This document shows positions 8,898 through 18,326 of a DNA stretch of 63,364 bases, piece by piece. Position numbers and translations under genes: made by a program. A model generated the notes under the pieces. It was given only the letters and a program-made list of their open reading frames with translations. It ran no database searches and was not told the origin of the DNA. Numbering within the stretch: the stretch's first letter is position 1; the number at the start of each line of letters is the position of its first letter. The stretch is from Alcanivorax sp. GTDB lineage: Bacteria; Pseudomonadota; Gammaproteobacteria; Pseudomonadales; Alcanivoracaceae. The DNA is taken from assembly GCF_002733835.1 (NCBI RefSeq), contig NZ_NVWY01000034.1, forward strand, positions 1-63,364, in the 5' to 3' direction.

Positions 8898-9434
8898 TCA
8901 GCGAATCACAAGATCCAGTATAAATGCGGCCCGGTCGTTAACCGGGGCTCTGGGGACTTCAACCAGTGTGTAGCCGAAATGCCGATAGGCGGTCTGCATG
9001 ATTTCAAAGGTAGCGACGGCTTCAGCAAACGACTGTTTGCGTTCCTTGTCGTTGGTAAAGATAGCGTCCCAGGGAGGGAAGAGGAAGACAGGGTTGTGGT
9101 ATCGATACTTTTCACAGGCCTCAATCAAGGATCTGGGAACAGGCAGGCTTTCAAGGAGGGAGTAACCATAGATATCGACCAGCCCCCGGTCAAAAAAGAC
9201 CGTCTCCTCATGGTCTGCAAAATGGGCATGCTGGGTTAGCTCAGCCGACAGCATTTGGTCACGAAAGGCGACCTTGTCCAGCCAGGGAACAGCCTTGCCG
9301 CCCTGTTCAACCTGCGATTGAATCACCCGGCGGCCGACTTCCTCGGAACAGTGAAAACCCAGGCTGGCAATATGCTCGATGACCGCGGTCTTGCCAGCGC
9401 CGGGTCCCCCGGTCAGCACCATGGGTGTTGTCAT
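8898..9434 (-). CDS. AAA-family ATPase (AAA_28-like small P-loop protein)
   Basis: The 178-residue protein carries a Walker A motif, GGPGAGKT (residues 8-15), near the N-terminus and a Walker B-like VFFDRGLVDIYGY around residue 80. This is the layout of kinase-like single-domain NTPases. A substrate is not known for this family. Its start codon overlaps the stop of the upstream acetyltransferase by 4 bp (ATGA-type), so the two are translationally coupled. Confidence 0.75.
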   Translation of the reverse strand: MTTPMVLTGGPGAGKTAVIEHIASLGFHCSEEVGRRVIQSQVEQGGKAVPWLDKVAFRDQMLSAELTQHAHFADHEETVFFDRGLVDIYGYSLLESLPVPRSLIEACEKYRYHNPVFLFPPWDAIFTNDKERKQSFAEAVATFEIMQTAYRHFGYTLVEVPRAPVNDRAAFILDLVIR

Positions 9435-9991
9435 TTGCTGGAACCTGAGGGGCTTGCATGGCTGTCCGATGCGAGCAGTGAGTAGAGCGCCTGGTCCAGG
9501 AATCGGCCATAAAGCCTTTCCGATTGCCTGAGCGTGCCTTCATGGATAAAACCTAATCGTTCCGGCAGAGCCCGGCTTTGCCAGTTGTTGACGGCACAGC
9601 GAATCTCGATCCGGTTAAGGCCACATTCCTTGAAACCGATAGTAATGAGTTGCCGGACGGCAGTTGTGGCAATGCCTTGACCGGTGTGGTCCTGCCCGAG
9701 CCAGTAACCGATGGATCCTCTGCAGTGCGGTTTGTTAACGCTATGGAACCCGGTAACGCCGCATAGGGTGCCTGCATGAATAATGGCAAAAGTGGGCACA
9801 CCATCGGCGGCGGCCATGCTTTTGGCGCCTTCAATAAAGTCTCGGGTGTCATCGACGGTGCGCACCTGATCCAGCCAGGGTAGCCACTCGCGCAGGAAGC
9901 AGCGATTGCAATCGGTGAGTGCAAACAACGCGGGCGCAAGGTCTTGATTGATTGGTTGCAGTATGACGTCGGGTTGCACGCGGCTATCCAT
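9431..9991 (-). CDS. GNAT-family N-acetyltransferase, RimJ/RimL type
   Basis: The 186-residue protein has the RimJ/RimL-type layout: an N-terminal NRCFLREWLPWLD segment, the acetyl-CoA loop as QDHTGQGIAT around residues 105-115, and NWQSRALPERLGFIHEGTLR near the C-terminus. The family acetylates protein N-termini or small amines; the target is unknown. It is the first gene of a coupled pair with the AAA ATPase. Confidence 0.8.
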   Translation of the reverse strand: MDSRVQPDVILQPINQDLAPALFALTDCNRCFLREWLPWLDQVRTVDDTRDFIEGAKSMAAADGVPTFAIIHAGTLCGVTGFHSVNKPHCRGSIGYWLGQDHTGQGIATTAVRQLITIGFKECGLNRIEIRCAVNNWQSRALPERLGFIHEGTLRQSERLYGRFLDQALYSLLASDSHASPSGSSK

Positions 9992-10025
9992 CCGATGGCA
10001 GGGATTTTACCGTGCCGGGGGTGAG

Positions 10026-10439
10026 TTAATTTTTTGTGTCTACTTTGCTGATGGTGCCTTGGGCTACCGCGACGAGCCGTTCTTCGCCGTTATTCAGGGC
10101 GATCACTTCGCACTGGCAGACGGCCTGTCTCTTGCCACTGGAAAGCACGGTGGCGCGGGCGGTTAGTCGTTCTCCCAATGCCGGGCGCAGATAGTTGATC
10201 TTGTATTCGGAGGTGACAGAGTCACCCAGTACGGAGCCGCCGGCATAGGTAAGTGCATTGTCTGCCAGATAGCTGACAACACCGCCGTGGACAAAGCCAT
10301 GCTGTTGTTTCAGTTCATCGCGAACGGCCAGGGTCAGCACGGCCTTGCCGGGCTCGAAGGCCTCCAGCTCCGTGCCAAGCAGAACACTGAATGGCTGGCT
10401 GCCGAGGATGTTTTTGCCGAATGAGAGAAGGTCGGTCAT
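10026..10439 (-). CDS. PaaI-type hotdog-fold thioesterase
   Basis: The 137-residue protein carries the hotdog signature HGFVHGGVVSYLADNALTYA around residues 46-65, with catalytic-type residues of the PaaI/YbgC superfamily. It would hydrolyse acyl-CoA or aryl-CoA thioesters in the cytoplasm. It is a single-domain protein of usual length. It lies 88 bp downstream of the ggt gene on the same strand. Confidence 0.82.
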   Translation of the reverse strand: MTDLLSFGKNILGSQPFSVLLGTELEAFEPGKAVLTLAVRDELKQQHGFVHGGVVSYLADNALTYAGGSVLGDSVTSEYKINYLRPALGERLTARATVLSSGKRQAVCQCEVIALNNGEERLVAVAQGTISKVDTKN

Positions 10440-10527
10440 TGCGAGCCCCCGTATAAGGAACAGGAGGCTGCTTGCAGCGGGGTCGCTTGCAGGCAGCCCT
10501 TTGCCGTCAATTGGCGTGGGTTAATGG

Positions 10528-12225
10528 TTATTCCGTACCGGTTGCCGGCAATGTTTGTGGTGCCCGGACCTCGGCACTGCCAATGCCACGGGGGTCGCTG
10601 GCGGCGGTGACTTCGCCGCTGTTCTTGCCACTGCCCTTGCGCCACAGAATGGCCTGCATATTGCCATAATTGCGACCGGTGGAGACGACCTTGTGGCCCA
10701 TCAGCATCAGGTCCTTGGCGGCCTGGCTGCCGACGAATTCCGGTTCGGCCTGCACTTCATCAGGCAGGAACTGATGGTGGAAACGCACGCGACTGACCCA
10801 GTCCTCGACCGGTTTATCGTTGGCGGCTTCAAGGACGCCCAGCATCACCATGGAGATGATGCGGCTGCCGCCGGGGGTGCCGAGAATGGCGATCCGGTCG
10901 TCGAATTCCACGAAGGTGGGGGTCATGGAAGACAGCGGGCGCTTGCCGGGGGCGATGGCGTTGGCCTCGCTGCCCACCAGGCCGTAGGCGTTGGGGGTGC
11001 CGGGTTTGGCGGAGAAATCGTCCATTTCGTTGTTGAGCAGCACTCCGGTGCCGGGGGCCACAAAGCCGCTACCGAACGGCAGGTTAATGCTCAGGGTGGT
11101 GGCGACCCGGTTGCCGTCTTTATCCAGTACCGAGAAATGGGTGGTGTGAAAGCCCTCTTCCACGCTGATCGGCTCGCCCAGGCTGCTGCTGGGGGTGGCT
11201 TTGTCCAGGGTGATGCTGCTGGCGCGCTGTTTGGCGTAATCGGTACTCAACAGCTTATCCACAGGCATATCCACAAAGTCCGGGTCGCCCAGATAGCGGG
11301 CCCGGTCCTGGTAGGCGCGGCGCATGGCTTCGATGGCCAGGTGCGGGGTCATGTCGCCGGTGTCACCGGCGTTGAACTGACTGAGGATATTCAGTGCTTC
11401 GCCCATGACGATGCCGCCGGAGGACGGCGGCGGTGCGGAGATAACCCGGCCGCCACGGAACTGGCTGACGGTGGGTGAGCGTTCCACCACGGTGTAGTTG
11501 GCCAGATCGTCCAGGGTCCAGATGCCGCCGGCCTGCTGCACGCCGTCCACCAGCTGTTTGGCCACTTCACCCTGATAGAACCCTGCGTTGCCCTGTTCAG
11601 CGATGGCAGTGAGTACCCGGGCCAGATCCGGTTGCCTGATCAGGTGGTTGTTGGGGGGCACCTTGCCGTTGTGCAGGAAGATGGCAGCGGCTTCCGGGAA
11701 GCGGTTGAGCACGTCTTCGCGGTAACCGGCCAGCTTGCGGTAATGCTCCTCTACGCGGAAGCCTTTCTCGGCCAGTGCAATGGCCGGGGCCAGAGTGGCA
11801 GTGAGGGGAAGTTTGCCGTACTTGTCCGCGAGATGGGCGAAGGCGGCGGCCTGGCCAGGGATGCCGGCGGCGCTGGGACCGTTTACCGCCCAGTCGCGCA
11901 TCACCTTGCCATCCTTGTCCTGATACATGGTGGCCGTGGCGGCACCGGGGGCGGTTTCGCGTGCGTCTACAAAGGTCTGTAAACCGTCCTGTTCCCGGTG
12001 CAGCAGCCAGAAGCCGCCCCCGCCCATACCGGCAGAATAGGGTTCGACCACCGCCAGGGCAGCTGCCACGGCCACGGCTGCATCGAAGGCATTACCGCCC
12101 TGCTCGAGAATGTTGAGCCCGGCTTCTGTCGCCAGAGGGTGGGCGCTGGCCACCGCATTCTTGCCCGGCCCGGCCGCCTGGGCGGTGAGGGTGAGCAGCA
12201 GTAGTAACGGGATCAGGATGCGCAT
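10528..12225 (-). CDS. ggt: Gamma-glutamyltransferase precursor
   Basis: This 565-residue periplasmic Ntn-hydrolase has a signal peptide (MRILIPLLLLLTLTAQAA) and is made as a precursor that self-cleaves. The predicted new N-terminus and nucleophile is Thr362 in HTTHFSVLDKDGN. Downstream LLNNEMDDFS and the PLSSMTPT serine motif are typical substrate-binding segments. It hydrolyses or transfers the gamma-glutamyl group of glutathione and so links to gshB in this window. The start at 12225 follows AAGGAGGA; an upstream in-frame start at 12297 is rejected. Confidence 0.92.
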   Translation of the reverse strand: MRILIPLLLLLTLTAQAAGPGKNAVASAHPLATEAGLNILEQGGNAFDAAVAVAAALAVVEPYSAGMGGGGFWLLHREQDGLQTFVDARETAPGAATATMYQDKDGKVMRDWAVNGPSAAGIPGQAAAFAHLADKYGKLPLTATLAPAIALAEKGFRVEEHYRKLAGYREDVLNRFPEAAAIFLHNGKVPPNNHLIRQPDLARVLTAIAEQGNAGFYQGEVAKQLVDGVQQAGGIWTLDDLANYTVVERSPTVSQFRGGRVISAPPPSSGGIVMGEALNILSQFNAGDTGDMTPHLAIEAMRRAYQDRARYLGDPDFVDMPVDKLLSTDYAKQRASSITLDKATPSSSLGEPISVEEGFHTTHFSVLDKDGNRVATTLSINLPFGSGFVAPGTGVLLNNEMDDFSAKPGTPNAYGLVGSEANAIAPGKRPLSSMTPTFVEFDDRIAILGTPGGSRIISMVMLGVLEAANDKPVEDWVSRVRFHHQFLPDEVQAEPEFVGSQAAKDLMLMGHKVVSTGRNYGNMQAILWRKGSGKNSGEVTAASDPRGIGSAEVRAPQTLPATGTE

Positions 12226-12284
12226 CGGGTGTCCTCCTTGAGAGCCGGTGGATGTGGAGCGGTGTCCGGCTTTTTTGCTATAGC

Positions 12285-12430
12285 AGCTGCGAGCCACAAG
12301 CTACGAGCTGCGAGTAAAACCGTTAGCGGCTTGCGGGCTATTGCCATTCTCAAGCAGCGCAGAGTGGCAGTCGGCTGAGGGTGCCCCGCTTTTTGATCTT
12401 CTCGCAGCTCGAAGCTCATAGCTCGCAGCT
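12285..12430. repeat. Heptad-word inverted repeat, locus B
   Basis: The left arm 12285-12312 is AGCTGCG, AGCCACA, AGCTACG, AGCTGCG. The right arm 12403-12430, read on the minus strand, is AGCTGCG, AGCTATG, AGCTTCG, AGCTGCG. Each word is exactly 7 nt with no interruption. A 90-nt centre separates the arms. The right arm ends 4 nt from the coaD stop codon. Confidence 0.9.
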
Positions 12431-12434
12431 GCTC

Positions 12435-13346
<912 letters not shown>

Positions 13347-14351
13347 ATGCCGATTTCATGGACTATGAGAACGATGAAAAATCAACGGCTGGGCTTTGTA
13401 GGATTGGGGGATGATACGGCAAGCGCCTGCCTGTCCATGTTGAAGATCATGGATGGCCGGTCCGAAGTGAGCTGGAGTCATAGTGATCCCGACAGCGCAG
13501 ATGTGCTGATGATTTCCTGCGATCAAACGGATGAAACACAGCGCTGGGCTCGCAGCGACAAGCCGCGCATTGTCGTATACGACAGTAATCAGAAAAAACC
13601 GGCGTCGCCGTTTGTTCTACAGCACCCCTTCCGGGTTATGCAGTTGTTGTCTGTACTCGACGAAGTGGCGGGCACCTTGGCGCTCGAAGGGCCGTCGGTA
13701 CCCCAGCCCCATTCGCCCTCACAGGGCGTCGTGTCCTCTTCCACCGTATCCAATAGCGTTTCCCCTTTCTGGTTATCCCTGCATGAGGTGGTTAATGGAA
13801 GCGTGTCTAACCCGGCAGGGCTGCTGGTGTCGTCGTCGCCACATGGTTTGTTGTATTTCAAACCGGCGTCCCAGCGTTTCTATGCCAGCAAGGCGCTGTT
13901 CCGCCAGTTGGCTGCCGCCTCTGTAGAGTTGGGCCCTCTGACGCCGACTACCGAGGTCGTGTCGGACGAGATGGTCGCTTGCCCGCTGTTTTCTCTGTGT
14001 TGGATGGTGTCCCGCTACAGTGCCACGCACTTGGCGCCCTGGATGAACCCTGAAGGGGCCTTTCATCTTAAACGGTGGCCCAGTTTTGGCACGCTGGAAA
14101 AAAGCCGTACCCACTTGTCACTGTGTGCGTTGATGACCAAACGGCCGTTAACGCGTGAACAGGTTCAGCAAGTTTCACATTGCAGCGAGGAAGAGCTGGA
14201 CCGCTTCATTAATGCCTGTGAGATGAGTGACCTGATGGTGTTCGAGGAAGCTGTTCAGGTGTCGCTGCCGCAGGCGTCTGCCGAAGAAGGAAAAGGACGC
14301 TTTGGTGGTTTGATCAAAGGATTGCGCAGTCGATTGGGGTTGAGTGCTTAG
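13347..14351 (+). CDS. Uncharacterised protein of GTPase/Roadblock operon
   Basis: I do not recognise a named family for this 334-residue protein. Residues 10-110 have the alternating hydrophobic pattern of a Rossmann or receiver-like domain (RLGFVGLGDD, ADVLMISCD, PRIVVYDSN, HPFRVMQLLSVLDEV). No conserved phospho-acceptor can be assigned. A Ser-rich linker follows. The C-terminal part contains a winged-helix-like segment, LTREQVQQVSHCSEEELDRF, around residues 265-285. The start at 13347 has AGGGA upstream; 13374 (MKNQRLGF) is an alternative. The GTPase gene begins 2 bp after its stop, so the two are coupled. It may be the regulator or effector of the GTPase. Confidence 0.7.
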   Translation: MPISWTMRTMKNQRLGFVGLGDDTASACLSMLKIMDGRSEVSWSHSDPDSADVLMISCDQTDETQRWARSDKPRIVVYDSNQKKPASPFVLQHPFRVMQLLSVLDEVAGTLALEGPSVPQPHSPSQGVVSSSTVSNSVSPFWLSLHEVVNGSVSNPAGLLVSSSPHGLLYFKPASQRFYASKALFRQLAAASVELGPLTPTTEVVSDEMVACPLFSLCWMVSRYSATHLAPWMNPEGAFHLKRWPSFGTLEKSRTHLSLCALMTKRPLTREQVQQVSHCSEEELDRFINACEMSDLMVFEEAVQVSLPQASAEEGKGRFGGLIKGLRSRLGLSA

Positions 14352-14353
14352 CA

Positions 14354-14905
14354 ATGACAAATGACGAATTCAAAATTCTTTTCACCGGCCCCATGGGGGC
14401 AGGGAAAACCACGGCAATTACGGCGTTAAGTGACCAGGAATGTGTCTCCACGGATGTGGTGAATACCGATATCGATCAGTGCGACAAGGAAATGACCACG
14501 GCAGCGCTGGACTATGGGTACATCAATATCCCCGGTGGCGGTGGTGTGCGCTTGTATGGCACACCGGGCCAGGAGCGTTTCCGGTTCATGTGGCCGATTC
14601 TTGCCAATAATGCTGCTGGCGTGATTGTGCTGCTAAATGGCGAGCACCCGGATCTGGATAGCCACCTGTCAGTGTTTGTGGATGCATTCTGGGAGCAGGG
14701 TGCCATGCCAATGGTTATCGGTGTAGGCCGTCTGGCCAGCGAGGATTTTGAAGTGATCGAACGAATCACTGATACCTTGCTGGAACGCCATATTTCACCG
14801 CCCATTTTTTCCGTGGATGTCAGGGAAAAAGACGATGTTCTGTTACTGGTCGAGGCGTTGCTCTGCCAGATTGAAGTTAACGAAATGGGGATGATGCAAG
14901 CATGA
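14354..14905 (+). CDS. Small Ras-like GTPase (COG2229-like)
   Basis: The 183-residue protein has a P-loop GPMGAGKTT (residues 12-20) and a switch-II motif LYGTPGQERF (67-76) as in Arf/MglA-like bacterial GTPases. The usual NKxD guanine-specificity motif is not seen; the expected position reads GVGR (123-126), so nucleotide specificity is uncertain. Family knowledge: such GTPases pair with Roadblock/LC7 proteins that act as GAPs or scaffolds in polarity and motility. Here two Roadblock genes follow directly, the first overlapping by 4 bp. The role in this organism is unknown. Confidence 0.85.
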   Translation: MTNDEFKILFTGPMGAGKTTAITALSDQECVSTDVVNTDIDQCDKEMTTAALDYGYINIPGGGGVRLYGTPGQERFRFMWPILANNAAGVIVLLNGEHPDLDSHLSVFVDAFWEQGAMPMVIGVGRLASEDFEVIERITDTLLERHISPPIFSVDVREKDDVLLLVEALLCQIEVNEMGMMQA

Positions 14906-15306
14906 AAGCTACCTCTCCGCTTGGAAAAACTGAAACGGCGGTTGCCCAGAAAGAACTGGAAAACTTTCAGGAAAATACCAAAGGCGTTACCTCCGCCGTG
15001 CTACTCAGTACGGATGGTTTTGAAGTGGCCTCGTTGCAGGTGAATAAGGATAGTGCAAGCCGGCTTGCGGCCATGGGCAGTTCATTGGCGGCGATCAGTT
15101 CTGCCATCGCCAAGGAAGCCGGCATTTCTGAATGCAGCCGGTTGATCGTCGAATCCGATGAAGGTGTGGTTGCGGTCATGAAGGTTCCGAATCTAAAACC
15201 TCCACTGGCACTTGCCGTGGTGGCTAACGATGCCTCTCTGTTGGGGCAGCTTCTCTGGGGGGCCAAGAACTGTTGTGCCGCTCTTGAGGAAAAACTAAAA
15301 AAGTAA
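14902..15306 (+). CDS. Roadblock/LC7 domain protein 1
   Basis: The 134-residue protein has a Roadblock/LC7 fold covering about residues 25-125: a helix, strands (VTSAVLLSTDGFEVASLQ), a long helix (RLAAMGSSLAAISSAIAKEA) and final strands. In MglB-like proteins this dimer regulates a Ras-like GTPase. It overlaps the GTPase gene by 4 bp, which implies coupled synthesis and a direct complex. Confidence 0.85.
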   Translation: MKATSPLGKTETAVAQKELENFQENTKGVTSAVLLSTDGFEVASLQVNKDSASRLAAMGSSLAAISSAIAKEAGISECSRLIVESDEGVVAVMKVPNLKPPLALAVVANDASLLGQLLWGAKNCCAALEEKLKK

Positions 15307-15361
15307 ATTTTATAACCCGTTAAAAATTTCGGGATAACACAAGTGTTGAAGGAGATTTACC

Positions 15362-15721
15362 ATGGCGAATATCAAAGAAAGTATGGATACATTGCTGCAG
15401 TCTGATGGTGCCATGTGTACCGCCATTGTTGATGCCAACAGTGGTATGGTACTGGGTCAGTCCGGCACCGGGCTGGACCTGGAGCTGGCAGCGGCGGGTA
15501 ACACGGAAGTGGTCCGCGCCAAATTGAAAACCATGAAGTCCCTGGGGCTCAATGACAAGATTGAAGACATCCTGATTACCCTCGGGACCCAGTATCACAT
15601 TATTCGTCCGGTATCTTCGAAAGAAGGGCTGTTTATCTATCTGGTGCTGGACAAAAACAAATCGAACCTGGCCCTGGCCCGCCGTAACTGTCAGGAAGTG
15701 GAATCCACGCTGTCGTTGTAA
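15362..15721 (+). CDS. Roadblock/LC7-like protein 2
   Basis: The 119-residue protein has the same length and strand-helix pattern (AMCTAIVDANSGMVLGQSG, then a helix, then YHIIRPVSSKEGLFIYLVLD) as a Roadblock domain, but its sequence is clearly diverged from Roadblock protein 1. AAGGAG at 15348-15353 precedes the ATG. It lies 55 bp after the first Roadblock gene and ends the operon before a terminator. Two paralogues suggest a heterodimer or two separate inputs to the GTPase. Confidence 0.8.
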   Translation: MANIKESMDTLLQSDGAMCTAIVDANSGMVLGQSGTGLDLELAAAGNTEVVRAKLKTMKSLGLNDKIEDILITLGTQYHIIRPVSSKEGLFIYLVLDKNKSNLALARRNCQEVESTLSL

Positions 15722-15730
15722 TCTGCTTTC

Positions 15731-15766
15731 ACCCCGCCATGCCGATCGGGTGGCGGGGTTTTTTCT
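15731..15766 (+). terminator. Rho-independent terminator of GTPase operon
   Basis: ACCCCGCCA at 15731-15739 pairs with TGGCGGGGT at 15751-15759, followed by TTTTTTCTTTT. It marks the end of the four-gene operon. Confidence 0.92.
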
Positions 15767-15843
15767 TTTCCTTTTCCCTTTTCGTGGCTTAACGGTTTCG
15801 TCCGGCGCACCTTCTGGCAGACGGCGGATCGCAGCCTGGCTCC

Positions 15844-15867
15844 TTCGCGTGCAAGCACGCTCCTACC
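15844..15867 (-). repeat. REP hairpin, subfamily D, overlapping a stop codon
   Basis: On the minus strand it has head GTAGGAG, stem CGTGC/GCACG with loop TT, and tail CGAA. The TAG in the head is also the stop codon of the SDR gene (15863-15865). Confidence 0.8.
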
Positions 15868-16930
15868 GCCACTCTGCAGGGCTCAGCCCGGTGTGCTGTT
15901 GGCTGTAGTGCCGGGTACTCATTTCAATGACTTTTTCCATCTTGGGGACAGCAATCTGATGCTGCTTGAGAAAGTCTTCTGTGGCCGCCGTATCGAAACG
16001 CGTGGGTTGAATAAAATGAAGCGCTTCCGGGTAGGTGTTCATCAATGCCGGCAGGCCGGGTATGCGTAACAGTGCGGCGAGTACGGGCATGGGAATATAG
16101 CCACGGGGTGCGCGCTTGCCCATGTGGGAAGCCGCCTGCGCCAGCAGGGGCTGCAGGTTGGGTGTCTGCCTGTCCAGGGCCAGCAGTTTTTCAGGTACCA
16201 CGTCGGCAGTGGCGGCCAGGCGGATGATGTCTGCCAGATGGTCCACTGCCACCAGGGGAAGCCAGTGTGCCCGGGTGCCGGGTACCAATGCCAGGCGGCC
16301 GCAGGCCAGGTTGTCGAGCAGGCTGTATAACGGTTGGCTGTTATCCAGCTCGCCGGTATGGCTATTGCCGGCAACGGTGGCGGGCTGAACTTCCACAAAA
16401 TCGAGTGCGTGCTGTCTGGCAAAGGCCCGGGCGCGAATGGCCGCTTCCAGTTTACTGGCTTCATAGCCGCCAGCCCGCCGGTAAACCTTCGGCCATTCAG
16501 TGTGTGATGGGGTGGCGGGATCAATGCCAAGCCGATTCAGGTGCGCGTGATTTTCCAGCATAAAGCCGCTGATAAACACCAAACGGCATTGCTGGCGGCG
16601 GGCCAGTTCGGCCACGGCCAGGCTGCCGGTTACATTGGTGCGGCGGGCGGTTTCGGTATCGAGCCGCCAAGCGAAACGGGCGCCGAGGTGGATGACGGCA
16701 TCGAGTTTGGGGAGCGCGGTGGTCAGGCCCAGTTCCGGTTGGTCCAGATCGCCGCTGATCGCCTGGAGCAAGTGGCCTTGCCCGCCGAGGCTGTCCACCT
16801 GCTGGCGCAGGGTGTCGAGTTGAACCTCGGGTTGTCGCAGCATGGCGACCACGGCGTGGTTATGGCGGGTCAGGCTGGCGCATACGTGGCGACCAATGAA
16901 GCCGGTAGCCCCGGTGATAAAGAAAGTCAT
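15863..16930 (-). CDS. Extended SDR NAD-dependent epimerase/dehydratase-family protein
   Basis: The 355-residue protein begins with the Rossmann motif TGATGFIG (residues 6-13). It has the YxxxK pair as YEASK around residue 155 and GSLAVAELARR around residue 105, as in extended SDRs. The substrate is not evident. It is divergent from a MerR regulator 103 bp away, which probably controls it. The stop codon lies within a REP hairpin. Confidence 0.82.
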   Translation of the reverse strand: MTFFITGATGFIGRHVCASLTRHNHAVVAMLRQPEVQLDTLRQQVDSLGGQGHLLQAISGDLDQPELGLTTALPKLDAVIHLGARFAWRLDTETARRTNVTGSLAVAELARRQQCRLVFISGFMLENHAHLNRLGIDPATPSHTEWPKVYRRAGGYEASKLEAAIRARAFARQHALDFVEVQPATVAGNSHTGELDNSQPLYSLLDNLACGRLALVPGTRAHWLPLVAVDHLADIIRLAATADVVPEKLLALDRQTPNLQPLLAQAASHMGKRAPRGYIPMPVLAALLRIPGLPALMNTYPEALHFIQPTRFDTAATEDFLKQHQIAVPKMEKVIEMSTRHYSQQHTGLSPAEWR

Positions 16931-16991
16931 GATGATGTCCTTTTCCTGTTTTCAGTGAGGTGCGGAGAAAGCTCATGACTACGCTAAGGTG

Positions 16992-17012
16992 TAGAGTATG
17001 CTCTAAGGTCAA
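16992..17012 (-). promoter_or_regulatory. MerR-type dyad and -35 element
   Basis: TAGAGTATGCTCTA at 16992-17005 is a near-perfect dyad. TTGACC on the minus strand (17007-17012) forms a -35 hexamer reading toward the SDR gene. A dyad overlying the spacer of a promoter is the usual MerR-family arrangement. Confidence 0.6.
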
Positions 17013-17033
17013 CAGGGAATAAGGGAGTGCCCT

Positions 17034-17432
17034 ATGCGCATTGCAGAACTGGAACAGCGGACGGGTGTGAGCCGCCATACCTTGCGCTATTACGAGAAAG
17101 AGGGGTTGCTGCTGGAAGTGGGCCGCCGGGGCAATAATTACCGGGATTATTCGGAAAAAGCGGTGCAGCGGGTGGGCATGGTGCGCCAGCTGAAGGCGTT
17201 GGGGTTTTCGCTCAAGGAAATCCGTGAGGTGCTGGACGCCCTGCGCAGCGACAGTATTGATTGTGATCAGGGGGCGGCGTTGATGGCCGAGAAGAAAGCG
17301 GCGGTGGATGGCAAGATCGCTGAACTGAAGGCGGTCAGTGCCATGCTGGGTGATGAGCAGAAACGCTTGCTAGCCAGTGCCGAGGCGCAGCGGCGGCGCC
17401 AGTCCTGTCTCAGTGATTCAGCGGCTGACTAA
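17034..17432 (+). CDS. MerR-family transcriptional regulator
   Basis: The 132-residue protein has an N-terminal winged HTH (RIAELEQRTGVSRHTLRYYE) followed by LGFSLKEIREVL and a coiled-coil dimerisation helix. The C-terminal effector part contains only one or two Cys, not a clear metal site, so the inducer may be organic. It is divergently placed to the SDR gene with a MerR-type dyad between them. Confidence 0.88.
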   Translation: MRIAELEQRTGVSRHTLRYYEKEGLLLEVGRRGNNYRDYSEKAVQRVGMVRQLKALGFSLKEIREVLDALRSDSIDCDQGAALMAEKKAAVDGKIAELKAVSAMLGDEQKRLLASAEAQRRRQSCLSDSAAD

Positions 17433-17599
17433 ACGCATTTGCCGTTGTTGTTTCCTTGCTGCGGGCAGCGCAGCGTTTCCTGTCAATTCTGGTGGTTTTG
17501 GTTAGTGCCCTGGTCGGACAAGTGCGTTTTTTTACTGGCACACGGATGGCGCGGCCATTAGCGTGATTTCCCTCTATTCACTACGTGCCAGGAATGCCC

Positions 17600-18151
17600 A
17601 TGAGTCGTGCAACGCAAGCCAATCCTTCTGTTCAGGCTGTGCCGGGCCTGTCGTTCACTGCCGCAAAAGCACAGGGGCACGCGACCCGGGATGAGGCGCT
17701 GGCGATTTTTGATGCCCTGGAGCCAGTGGCGCTGGATTTCATGATCGGTGCCTGGGAAGGCGAAGGGTTTGAAACCGGGCACCCGCTGGACGGGGTGCTG
17801 GAGCGTTGCCACTGGCATGGCAAGCGTTTCGAGAGCGAAGAGCATGTGCACCCGCTGGTGTTTCGCAAGGTGTCCGGCAAGCTAACCTCGGTGAAGCCGT
17901 TGCTGGCCATGCCGGGGCTGGGATTGCTCGACCAGATGCCCTTTTTGAAGTCGTCGTTTGTGGGCAAGGTGTTCCAGTGGGTGCTGCCGCTGTTGTCCGG
18001 GCGCAAGTCCGCCGCGCGTCTGCGCACTACGACTTACCGGGGAGTGGCCACGGCGACCATGCAGTATGACAACCTGCCGATCAATGATGTGTTCCGCAAG
18101 GTGGACGACCACACGGTGCTCGGCATCATGGACCTGAAAGGCATGAAGTAG
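17600..18151 (+). CDS. GXWXG/DUF4334 domain protein
   Basis: The 183-residue protein has an N-terminal GXWXG motif as IGAWEGEGF near residue 55. Its C-terminal block, RLRTTTYRGVATATMQYDN, followed by DNLPINDVF and ILGIMDLKGM-like sequence, is typical of DUF4334. The function is not established. The start at 17600 follows CAGGA at 17589-17593; in-frame starts at 17585 and 17594 are less likely. It stands alone. Confidence 0.75.
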   Translation: MSRATQANPSVQAVPGLSFTAAKAQGHATRDEALAIFDALEPVALDFMIGAWEGEGFETGHPLDGVLERCHWHGKRFESEEHVHPLVFRKVSGKLTSVKPLLAMPGLGLLDQMPFLKSSFVGKVFQWVLPLLSGRKSAARLRTTTYRGVATATMQYDNLPINDVFRKVDDHTVLGIMDLKGMK

Positions 18152-18326
18152 CCCTTTTTCTTTGTGTTGCGCCGGGATGACCGCTGAGGTTTCCTGCCGG
18201 ATTGCGCCCTGAAACATCCGCTCATGGCATCCGTGGCGCAGGTTATCTGTGCCCTGCTGGGGGCTATTTCAAAATGCGTACAAATTTGCTCTAGTGAGGG
18301 TTCGCTTCAATGACAAGGAGGTTGTC

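Noticed and set aside
12285..12430. Heptad-word repeats as a CRISPR array
   Set aside because: The 7-nt words are contiguous without spacers and occur as inverted arms. No cas genes are present.
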